DNA of 64,000 bases from Macrolepiota albuminosa (lineage: Eukaryota; Basidiomycota; Agaricomycetes; Agaricales; Agaricaceae). The stretch lies in assembly GCA_027475525.1 (NCBI GenBank), contig JAMWFC010000049.1, positions 4,758,947 through 4,822,946 of the forward strand, read 5' to 3'. Each line of letters starts with the position of its first letter. The first letter of the stretch is position 1. Below the pieces are notes generated by a model. The model did not search any database. It had not been told where the DNA came from and saw only the letters and a list, made by a program, of their open reading frames with translations. Made by a program: the position numbers and the translations under genes. Shown piece after piece: positions 54,463 to 63,432 of the stretch.

Positions 54463-54688
54463 TGCGCGTGTGGTGGTGGAATGTGGACGAAGTCCACTTT
54501 GATTGCCGGTAACTAACCGGGGGGCCACTGATTGTGGCTGTGATTGTAACTATTTAGGCGATTATGATCGCCGACGCAGCGCCGGGTGGCATGTGTTTGT
54601 GGTTGTTTACACCACTGGCGGAGTTGGGAGATTGTTTTTTTCTTTCTTTCCTCAGTCCCAATACACGTAGTCTACGTGTCGCTTTAGA
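54463..54688. other. Spacer between pol and 3' reading frame
   Basis: 226 bp with no conserved feature seen; could carry a splice or reinitiation signal for the downstream frame. Confidence 0.3.
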
Positions 54689-57636
54689 ATGGCCTATTGG
54701 GGGCCGCAAAAGGGTGATCAGAGCCGGCAAGGCTCTAGTGGAGGGGGGAGACCCCCGAATATACAGACGTCATCCCAGGTTTCCCAGTTTCAGAGGCAGC
54801 CGCCATATCCGGCGGCGAGTCAGTTGCATTCAGCGGGCGTGGCCTATCCGGGCCGCGAGGAGCCGCTCCCCTACCAAACACCCCTCCACTCGCAAGAGAT
54901 GGAGGTCGATGATGATGGGCGCTATGGGCGCCCGGAGGATAGCTTGCGTCGAGAACGGTACTATCAGGAACCGTCCTCACGCTCGTCTGCGTCGTATCCG
55001 ACGTATGCGGGTGTGGTGACGGGGCCGCCGTCAGTTCCATGGGCTCATCAGCCCGCAGCAGAGTCGTATGAGGAGCCTGCGCCACAAGCGCAGAGTGTAG
55101 TTGGGTCAGATGTGTTGTTGGGCAGACTGGAAGCAGCGGGACAGCCAGTCCCTGCAACTGCGTCCTTTCTGCAGGACAGCTTGGCCGTGATGGTGATGGA
55201 GGGATTGCTCGACCAGATCGAGCTGATGAAGAGGCAGCGCGTCGCAGCGCTGGAGCAGATTGAGCGCGCGTCTAAGCGCAAAATCGCCACGAGTGAGGAA
55301 TCGACCGCTGAGGTCAAGAGGGCGAGATATCAGCCCAGTCGACCGGTCGCTCCTCCACAGGCAAGGATGCCGTCGGAAGCGCAATTCGCGCGCCATGAGC
55401 AGCCTCCTCAGCCCGTGGCCTCGTCATCGCAGCTACCCGAGTCGGGCCCGCAGGCCTCGTCAGAGTCGCTGGCTGCCGTCAGTGAACCCTTGGCAGGTCT
55501 GTCCTTGGGTCAGCGGGAACCCGCATCATCTCGGGCCCCACCTAGGGGGTCCAAACCCGTCGCTGTGGCGCCAAGAGCGCCCGTTACCGTTACTCCTCGC
55601 GCTGGGCCTGGAGGGAATACTCTGGCGCGAAATGCGCCTGCCCCTCCGGTGGCTCAGCCACAACCAGAATCGTCCGCCCTGACCAAGTCGGGGCCGTCTC
55701 GTCAGCGCCGCGGCCGCAAGCCGCCTCTCGATGCCTCCAAATTGGAGGTTATACTCTTTCCTGCTGGCATTCCCGCACAAGCGGGAGAAGTCCAGATGTT
55801 GTTTATGCTGCCGGTGTTTGTACCGGCCCCACCAGCAAAGTACCCCGTGGTCGTCTTGACCCCAGACCCTCGTACGCCGGAGCAGTATGATGGTCTGGTA
55901 GCGACCTCGAGGGGGAAGACTAGGCCTGATAAAGGCAAAAAACCAGTACCATCTCTGTCCGACGAGAGCAACTATGGAGAGTCGAGCTCGGAGCAGGAGG
56001 AGGACGGGGAGGAAGGGGAATCGGCCGCAGACCGATTCCAACGAGTAGCGCGCAATAAGCGCATTGCAAAGAAGAAGGCGATTCACGCCAAGGAGCTAAA
56101 GGCCCAGAAGTCGAGGGCCGAGGACGAATGTTCGGGGAGGATCCCCGATGGCTTGGGGGTGAAGGTGTGGGGTCCGCTCGATATCGAGCGAATGAACTCG
56201 TGCTTTAGAGGAGCACTCAGCCATTGCACCTATTATTCGTATGCCACGAATACGGTGTTGATGGGAGCTGACGCCAATAGAGCGGCGGCATATGAACACT
56301 CCTCTGGCCAGCCTGCCCATATCCCGGGCACGATTGTGTACAAGCACGCCCCACGCGGTCTTCCCCGCACTCCTTTAGAGCTGGACCGGCTCTACAAGTA
56401 CTACGCCAATGTGCACGTTCCGCGTCGCGACAGAATCGTCGCCTATATGTTGATCACAGAGCTCCAGATGTTCGCGCAGCGAACAGTGGAGGCTCTGCAT
56501 GATCGAACCATGCAGCTCCTGATGAAGGAGCCTCAGTATCAGGAACTCGTCAACCCGATGCAGGGCCCTGATGACCTCGCTCTTGTTGAGCGACGACACA
56601 TTCCGGGGCGCTTTTTGCGCACGAAAGACGATGGCACCACGGCGTTGCGCGTAATGCGCGCTCAGGATCCAGCCACACCGTTCGACCTTGACCAATTGGC
56701 GCAGTACGCGCTGGTCTTTGGCTGACCTGGGCTGGAGAATACCTATCAAGGTATCGCCGTGGATCATGCCTACCGTATGCACTGGCGGACCCTCTTTGGG
56801 TTTGCCTTATGTCGAGCATTGTGCGCTAACAGCGCAGCCAAGCCGGTGATCGTACAGCGCATGACCCTCGTCGTGGCCCGTCCAGGGCTTTATCGAGAGG
56901 CGATTGCCTCGTATGATGCCATGTTCCCCGAGCAGCCATTTGAGCCCCAACGTGGGCCGCAGCTTGAAATTCACCAAGTTCACGTGCCCGACGACCATGC
57001 ACGGAACTTCTCCGACGATGACGCGTTACGCGTCCTGTTACACAACCGGATTCCGCTGGAATGGGTAGACCACGCGTACACGTACGGCGTAGTCTTCCTG
57101 GAACAGCAGTCCACGCCCCCACGATGTCTATGGACATCTTTAAGCAGGTCGATGACGAGCGCATGGAGCGCCTCTCCAAGTATGGCACCCCCGCCGCAAT
57201 CCCGCAATGGGATGGATGGCGGGAGATGACTGAAGACGATCACTATCGTCTGATGTTCAAGCACCACGAGGAGAGCAAGCTCCCGGAAAATCCTGAGGCC
57301 AACGGCCTCTACTACTTGATTGGCATGGACCCGAATCGGGTCAACCTCCTAAAACGCTCGGCAGCGCATGACCTGCCCGCAGCGGACATGGACCCAGGCC
57401 GGGTCAATCTCCTGTCACGCACGGCAGAGCAGGGTACGCTTACCACCACCGCTTCAGCGATTAACGTCGCACTAACAGAGCCTATGGTGGTAGACACGCC
57501 TGCAGTCGAGGGGCCTATAACCCCACCGAGGACGGAATCGGCGCCTCCCCCTCCCGCAATTAACGTCGCACTGGAGGAGGAGGCAATGGTGACTGAGACG
57601 GGCGCTGTCGCGGGAGCATCGTCATCCGGGTCCTAG
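54689..57636 (+). pseudogene. Extra 3' reading frame of the Gypsy element, unrecognised
   Basis: From ATG 54689 the frame runs 678 codons to TGA 56723-56725, then continues in the same phase (PGLENTYQGIAVDHAYR to YGVVFLEQQ) to about 57100, where a small indel shifts into the frame reading MDIFKQVDDERMERLSKYG and ending at 57636. The first 420 residues are Pro/Ser/Gln-rich with short charged helices (LLDQIELMKRQRVAALEQI). The rest looks folded: GVKVWGPLDIERMNSCFRGA, ELDRLYKYYANVHVPRRDRI and QMFAQRTVEALHDRTMQLL. No family is recognised. Genes after pol are uncommon in Gypsy elements; it may be an envelope-position accessory or a captured host gene. No signal peptide or membrane segment is visible, which argues against an envelope. 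Confidence 0.5.
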
Positions 57637-58020
57637 ACCCTTGTATACAATATTTTGTATGTACCTCTGAGTATTGAACTCGAGCCATTTCAGCTGATAC
57701 ACACTTTAGAGTCGCGTGTAGATACAGCGGACCCAGAGGAGGGGTCATTCTTTTTGTTTTTATAATTTTATTATATACACCATTGGCTTTCTACTGCTGG
57801 CGTTACCTGCGCCTGTGTCTGATAAGGACTGCTATCTCTTGTGTCCGGCCGACATCTCTTCATTGCGCATGAGTGCTAACGCCTTCCAGCCACGCCACAC
57901 GCGTGCATTCATCCATTGTTGCACTACCGTGCATCTTTTATCGTGGTGCACTATCGTGCATCTTTCATCTCTCTCTACCTCCCTCTGTCAAGACCGAGTA
58001 TTCGGTCTCATTGGGGGGTA
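57637..58020 (+). other. Gypsy 3' untranslated region with hairpin and polypurine tract
   Basis: No gene. A perfect hairpin, AGACCGA-GTAT-TCGGTCT, lies at 57991-58008. GGGGGGTA at 58013-58020 directly abuts the 3' LTR and is the likely polypurine tract for plus-strand priming. Confidence 0.6.
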
Positions 58021-58196
58021 TGTAACGGAGTCATCCGTAGTACCATCAGCGTCAACGACGCTGTAATCAATTAGTAGCGTATTACGTAAGATAACGTCTT
58101 GTTTTCGCACTAAGTACTAGTCAAATCTGATATTGCGGTCTGATTTAGCACTGTGTGAAATACACAGATAGTTCTAACTAGTAACCACAGGTTACA
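58021..58196 (+). repeat. 3' LTR of the Gypsy element
   Basis: 176 bp, 174 positions identical to the 5' LTR. Followed by AGAAC, the right target duplication. Confidence 0.95.
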
Positions 58197-60364
58197 AGAA
58201 CCCACCGCTGTACTTTTCCTCTTTCCTGTATACTTCTATGGTGTAAATAAATATCAGTCTAATATTGTCAATTCAATACAGATGCACCAGTTGCAGTAAA
58301 ATCTCTATCCGTTCAAATTCTGTATGGGTCTGTTTGTGCACTACATGAACACCGTCCTGACTTGTAGCAAGCGCCTGTGGTAGAATGGAATATTCATCAA
58401 TTGATATTTCATATTGTGCACAAGAAGTGGGTTCGACTCCCACTAGTTCACATTATATAATAGCAGCAGGCTGCTGACGTCCGCTAGCATCATGAATTTG
58501 ATCCGTTGAAAACTCCAAAGATTTCTGCAGCGGCATAAGATGGACGAGTTCATGCATGTGTTCATTCCAGTGCTCATGACAAGTTGATGATGCACTGTGG
58601 CTGACTACCTTTGTGCTGGTCTTTGTAAAAAAGGTAGTCAGCCCTAGTGTATCGTCACTTGTCATGTGAACTGGAATGATTTCATGTGTCAACTCCTCCA
58701 TCCTTTCTCGTTTCAGTAATTCCTAGAGTTTTGGTCAGATCCACTACCACAGGCGCATACTCCAGGTCAGTGCGATGTATATGTAGAGCAAAAATGCACC
58801 CATATAAAAACACAGCATTAGTCCCTGTTAAGGTGAAGTAGGAGTAGAACCCACCACTGTACACAATATTGAATATCAATAAATGAATATTCCACTGAAC
58901 CACTGGGACTGGTTGCACCGCTGATGTCAGCTGGCTCACATGCCGACATCAGCTACCGTCCGCTACCGTCCGCTGGCATGCCAGCGGACAGCGGACACTC
59001 ACGCACCCTCTTCTGCCCTTCCCCCTCTTTCTCCCCAGTGCCATCCTCTCCACTCCCCACACTACCTCACACGCCACCCCCGTCCACCACATGCACCCCG
59101 CTTCCCTCCTCCCCCCTGACCTGACGTCCGATGTCTGCTACGTCTGCTGGGGTACCAGCGGACACCCACGCTCCTCCCCTTCCCCCTTCCCCCTCTTTCT
59201 CCCCACCCCCATCCCTCTTCCGCCACCCCCCACACTCTCCGAGACGCCACCCCATGCGGCGGACACCCACGCACCCCGTTTCCTTCTCTCCCGCCCTGAT
59301 GCCGGACGATGCCGGACGATGCCGGGGGTTGCCGACGGATTCCCGTGGATTCCGATGGATACCAGCGGATATCCGGCGGATGCCGACGGATGCACGACGG
59401 ATGCCGACGAATGCCGACGAATGCCAGCGGGTCACGACGGCTGCCGGCGAACTCCGACGGATGCCAGCTGATGGCCAGCTGATGGCCAGCTGATGGCTGC
59501 TGATGCCAACGCCCCTTTCAGGCCACGAAAACTCTTTTGGGAGGTATGCCACCCCCCTTCCACCTCAAAAAATCCATACGGGAACCTGCGGAAACGTAGG
59601 TGGGCGTCCGTTCATTGTGTTATCCGACCTTTGAATCTATCCGTTAGTAACGGACCTGTGGTGCAATGGTTAAATGTGTGTTCCGTTGCTGCAGGCTTTC
59701 CCAAGGCCGGGGGTTCGATTCCCCCCCACAGGCATACGACGGGCAAGTCGACGTTACCTTTTTTCTTGGTCCAACCAGACCCCGTGGACCTGCGTAGGCC
59801 TCTGTGGATGTCCGCTGGTGTCCTGCGCAGGCCTGGGAGGGCCCGCGTAGGTTTGAGTCCGTCGACGTACGTCTGCGTGGATGTCCGCTGGTGGCTTGCG
59901 TAGGCCTGCGTAGATTTTCAGGGCCCTTTCGTGGACGTACGCTGGTGTTGGGGGTGGGAAAAGGATGGAAGGGGAGACGTGCAGCCTCGAGTTATTGCAG
60001 GGAGGAATGGAGAGGGGAGGGAAATGGGGAACCTTGAGGAGGGTTTATTCATGCCATGAAGTCCGCCAATGGAGGAGGTTTTCACTCATGTGCTGATGCC
60101 CGCCAGCGGCCGCTGATGCACATTGACGTCTGCTAGTGTCCGCTGGCATCCGCCGGGCCTGCATGCGCATGTGTGTGCCCGCCTTTTATCGATCCACTGG
60201 ACCGTGTCATACAGCACATTGTGACACGTCCGCGGCTCTGTATTCTACGGCACTGTGGGGACTGCTCCGCTCCAGTGTAGCGGACTCTGCTGGACACGTA
60301 TGGTACGGCACAAAGCGGGCTCCCGTACAACGTATGACACGTACCGTTGTGATGTCTCTATGTG
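58197..60364. repeat. Right terminal inverted repeat region of the KDZ transposon
   Basis: Reverse-orientation partner of the left arm, about 2.17 kb, without the two solo LTRs. Contains tRNA-like modules at about 58378-58440 (+), 58841-58902 (-) and 59655-59732 (+), and the GC-rich GCCGACGGATGCC-type repeats at 59290-59480. The terminus is near ...CCGTTGTGATGTC. No coding gene. Confidence 0.85.
59655..59732 (+). ncRNA. tRNA-like module, right arm copy with Pol III terminator
   Basis: Same 78-nt fold as 32075-32152: acceptor CCTGTGG/CCACAGG, A box TGGTGCAATGG, extended arm GCAATGG/CCGTTGC (one C-to-T change keeps a G-U pair), small arm with loop TTCCCAA, T arm GGGGG/CCCCC. A T6 run at about 59758-59763 lies 26 nt downstream and could end transcription. 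It points outward, toward the transposon end. Confidence 0.6.
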
Positions 60365-60372
60365 ACCCCGAC
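60365..60372. repeat. Right 8-bp target-site duplication of the KDZ transposon
   Basis: ACCCCGAC, matching ACCCTGAC at 30482-30489 with one difference. LINE ORF2 reading resumes here. Confidence 0.8.
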
Positions 60373-61803
60373 CAAGGCACTTGAAGTGATCATGTCAACA
60401 CCCCCGGTCGAGATAGCGCTAGATGTGATTGCGGGAGGTTATGCGAATAGGCTCCACAAGTTGAGAATAACCAACCCAATCATAGAGCGCCTACCGGAGG
60501 AATGGAGACAGGGCATGCCCCCGACGAACCCCCCCCACTACCATCCAGGAAGAAAAGGGGCAGGAAAAAGGCGGCCAAGCTAACACAGCTTGAGAGGCTG
60601 GCAAACAAGACCTACCGGCCAATGGCAGGTGAGTTCATCGACCCTTTCATTTCACCGCCGTGGAGGAGAACAGCGAGAGATCACGGTGGTAGACTGACAA
60701 TCATAGGGGCCCCAAAGGGCAGCAACAAGTCCGAGGAAGCGAAGAAACACAAGCAAAGAGCCAGCGACCTCAAATTTGACAGGACGCGGATCACCATCTA
60801 CTCAGATGGCTCAATGCGAGAAGACGAGTCAGACAAGGAGATTAGGTGCACAGGGTGGGGGCTTGTAGGCTACCACCAGGGCCGTGAAATCTTCTCAAAC
60901 AGGGGCGGCCTAGGACACAAGGCAGAGGTATATGATGCAGAACTGGTAGGACTTGCGCAGGCGGCAAAGATGGCCACAGAGTATGCCAGACGGCATGACC
61001 AGGTAAAACATATTCATATATTTGCAGATAACACGGCAGCGGTGACCTCGGCGTACGAACCGAAGCCAAGGCCAGGTCAACAGCAGATGATCAGGACCAC
61101 TCACGCTGTGGATCAGTTTCTTGACGGAGGTGATGAGAGGACGATGAGCATAGAATGGTGCCCAGGCCACAAAGATGTGAAGGGAAATGAGTGCGCAGAT
61201 GAGGAGGCAAAGATGAGGACAGAGCTGTGGATACAAGATCACAGCATGATGACTAACGTGAAGAGGAGGACAAAAGAGAGAGCCCTCAAGGCATGGCAGG
61301 AGGAGTGGCAAAGGTCGCCGGCGTCGGGAGGCTTTACCATTGCAAACAGGCTGTGCCCGAGATGGAAACCGCACGAACACATCACACACACCCCGAGAGA
61401 AGTGTTCGGGAGACTCACACAGTGTCAAACGAAACATGCATTTATTGGTGAGTACTATGCCAAGTTTGTACCTAACGAACCAATAGGTTGCACATGCGGA
61501 CATCGATTCCAAACGCGGGAACACATCATCCAGGATTGCCCGAGATACGAAGAACACCGGTACCTATTGAGGGAAGCGGATGAGCAGATGGAATTGGGAG
61601 TGATACTGGGCACAAAGGATGGGCTCGAAGCAATGGTCAAGTTCCTGACTAAAACAGGCGCATTCATGAAAACGGGAGAGAAAAGAGTACAACGAGAGAC
61701 GCCAACACTAGATGACAACAAGAACGAAGAGGAGGAGGAGAGCTGGTGGAGGAGGATGGAGGGGGATAGGGAGGCAGATTATAGACTAGTCGAGGGCGAA
61801 TGA
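60365..61803 (+). pseudogene. LINE ORF2, RNase H and C-terminal zinc part
   Basis: Resumes the LINE pol as TPTKALEVIMSTPPVEIALD. Around 60525-60540 a C-homopolymer indel shifts the frame, after which one long frame runs from 60502 numbering to 61803. RNase H motifs: ITIYSDGSMRED (Asp), VYDAELVGLAQAAK (Glu), IFADNTAAV (Asp), and PGHKDVKGNECADEEAK. Downstream, CTCGHRFQTREHIIQDC is the CCHC-like knuckle common after RNase H in Tad/I/R1-type LINEs. The tail is acidic and ends ADYRLVEGE. Together with 27842-30481 this makes a full-length but inactivated ORF2. Confidence 0.88.
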
Positions 61804-62207
61804 GAGGAGGGGAGAAAGGATTAGGAGGAGAGAAGAAGCCCACAGCAGAATAGGAACAGTAAAGGCGGAACTGGGGCCACACACCGTGGGAGGTCAAGAC
61901 ACCCCATGTACGCAGACACACCAGGAGAACACAAGTAACAAACACACCCCCCCCCACCACACCTGAACACCCCCATTAACCACATGTTCCACCCGGAGGA
62001 GTCTGCGACGTAACCCACGTTACCACTCACGCCACCATAAACCACTCGAAGAGAGTTCTACCTCAAAAAGCTACATTACAAGGCCGCAGATAGACAGGCC
62101 ATCAGACTACTTACTAGGTGTAGAGCACGTTACAGCCCTATCCCCGCTTCTTAGCCCTGCATAGCGGCTTGCCGGCGGTAAAAATAAATTTCATTCATTC
62201 ATTCATT
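61804..62207 (+). other. LINE 3' untranslated region and ATTC tail
   Basis: No gene; a C-run at about 61950-61957 is present. The element ends in TTTCATTCATTCATTCATT (about 62189-62207), a tetranucleotide tail instead of poly(A), directly before the 13-bp target duplication. Confidence 0.75.
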
Positions 62208-62607
62208 CGTAGGACCCAAGTATGAACAAAACCACCATCGAGTGGCACGACAATCCGAAATCGAGGAAGCCATCTCAAATTGGACTCGGCAGCACACCGT
62301 TGACGAAGTGATCGAAGTCATGAACAAGGTCGGGGTACCAGTGGGTCGGGTAGTGACTGTTAAAGAAGTCGTAGAAGGCGAGCAGATCAAGGCGTGAGGT
62401 GCCGTGCGAGATGTTTGGGTAGGCGGTGAGGATAAAGGATGGAACGTGAAGATGCAAGGGACGTTCCCTGTCCTTGATGGCGTTGACCCACAACCTAAGT
62501 GGGCGGGTCCAGACCTTGGCTTTCATACGGACGAGGTATTAATGGACAATCTGGGGCTTTCATCCAACGCCCTTGTGAAGCTGAGGGCTGAGAAAGTAAT
62601 TGGCTGA
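62208..62607 (+). pseudogene. Class III CoA-transferase, 3' part
   Basis: Begins with the duplicated Val-Gly-Pro-Lys codons and continues YEQNHHRVARQSEIEEAI, SNWTRQHTVDEVIEVMNKVG, VPVGRVVTVKEVVEGEQIKA, stop TGA 62395-62397, then GAVRDVWVGGEDKGWN to LGLSSNALVKLRAEKVIG and a stop at 62605-62607. The content is the C-terminal region of the gene whose 5' part is at 24709-25898, now 36 kb away. The TGA fits a CGA-to-TGA change of an Arg. After the LINE insertion the gene cannot make a complete enzyme. Confidence 0.88.
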
Positions 62608-62941
62608 GGGTTGCTCTAATTGCTTTTGGGCTTCAACTTGAGGCCTGTAGAATATGTTGTTACTGCATATGTCATATTCTATCTTGTACTTATATTTAGC
62701 CTTCATAGATCGTCACCCCTGGCAGGACGGTATATGCTTCTTGATGAGATGTTAGGGGTTATTGGACTAGACAGCAAGTACCCTAACAACACAGAATGGA
62801 CGATTGAGATCCAGATCGGGCCTGGTTTAAGGACTCAAAGTTTGAGGTGGGTAGCATGGTTGGTCAAGCAGTAGAGAGTTTGAGAAGTGATGAGGTCAAG
62901 AGCTTGAGGTCAAGAGGTTTTTGAGAATACAAGACCGTTTG
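62608..62941. other. 3' flank of CoA-transferase gene, no gene seen
   Basis: AT-rich, with short ORFs only; presumably the original 3' UTR and intergenic sequence. Confidence 0.35.
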
Positions 62942-63143
62942 TGTGACGGGAGCCAACTGGATTAGGATTGGGTCATGGCACACTTAGTAGAGTCTCGCGG
63001 TGTGAACTGTTGTAAGTCCTCGATTGCGAAAACTACTTAACTACAACAAGTGTTATGGTATATAAAGGACAGATAAGCGGTTGTTAAGGAGAGTGATGTG
63101 AAAGAGATAAACAATATATGGGTATAAGGGTCACGTAGTCACA
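62942..63143 (+). mobile_element. Candidate 202-bp LTR
   Basis: TGTGACGGG...ACGTAGTCACA, giving TGTGAC/GTCACA ends, with a TATATAAAGG promoter-like box near 63058. The flanking pentamers (GTTTG, AACCG) do not match, so it could be one LTR of an element extending past the window or a coincidental match. Confidence 0.35.
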
Positions 63144-63432
63144 AACCGCTACATACGCCCTCCAGCCGAACGGGTGGTCCTGGCTCGGCTTTAAGACAAC
63201 TAGTGGATAAACTGACGATAAATCAAGGAGGTCAAAGGAGAGTGGATCAATAGACAACGGGATTATCGAAATATCAATTAAGACTTAACAAATAAAAGAC
63301 GCGAGTGAGAGTGGGAATCAAACCAACGAAGTTAAAGGATCATGGGAGACTGGCCCGAAGTGGCCATCTAGAAGCAGTAGGATTAACCTTGAAGGTTGTG
63401 GGTCGACACATTGACTACCAGATAACAGCTCC

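Larger units (their letters stand above)
46784..58196 (+). mobile_element. Chromodomain Gypsy LTR retrotransposon, near-intact
   Basis: Two 176-bp LTRs (46784-46959, 58021-58196) differ at two positions, are bounded by TGTAAC/GTTACA and are flanked by perfect AGAAC duplications (46779-46783, 58197-58201). Order inside: ORF0, gag-protease, pol with reverse transcriptase, RNase H, integrase and chromodomain, then an unusual 3' reading frame. At 11.4 kb it is long for the group because of the extra 5' and 3' frames. It inserted recently into the inner edge of the right KDZ inverted repeat. Confidence 0.95.
30490..60364 (+). mobile_element. Giant KDZ-superfamily DNA transposon
   Basis: Termini are inverted repeats beginning about AGGGTAGGGCATCACAACGG on the left, with the right end sharing CATCACAACGGTACGTG. 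Subterminal sequence is shared for about 2.1 kb on each side. The 8-bp target duplication is as reported for KDZ elements. Inside are a KDZ transposase (39770-43405), three companion genes, a tandem tRNA-like array and many short TCCG/CGGA-type words. Subtracting a Gypsy element and two solo LTRs leaves about 16.8 kb of native transposon. KDZ elements are recognised by the Cys-rich N-terminus and the MDGNFKADH...GEIIESLW catalytic motifs. Confidence 0.9.
25899..62207 (+). mobile_element. Non-LTR retrotransposon (LINE, Tad1-like organisation), interrupted by KDZ transposon
   Basis: Boundaries come from the 13-bp target duplication and the split CoA-transferase. Content in order: a 252-bp 5' leader, ORF1 with zinc knuckles, ORF2 with an endonuclease and reverse transcriptase, then after the 29.9-kb KDZ insertion the RNase H part of ORF2, a C-rich 3' UTR and a tail of ATTC repeats. 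Without the insertion the LINE is about 6.4 kb and full length. APE endonuclease plus RNase H plus CCHC-bearing ORF1 suits the fungal Tad1 clade. ORF2 carries two in-frame TGA codons and a frameshift, so it is not autonomous now. Confidence 0.9.

Noticed and set aside
54735..56086. Minus-strand ORFs of 90-190 codons
   Set aside because: Shadows of the 54689-57636 plus-strand frame within a codon-biased GC-rich region.
54689..57636. Retroviral-type envelope gene
   Set aside because: The position after pol fits, but there is no signal peptide, no transmembrane helix and no cysteine-rich ectodomain.
30490..60364. A TET/JBP dioxygenase gene, which can accompany KDZ elements in basidiomycetes
   Set aside because: No His-x-Asp...His dioxygenase motif was found in any frame of the element.
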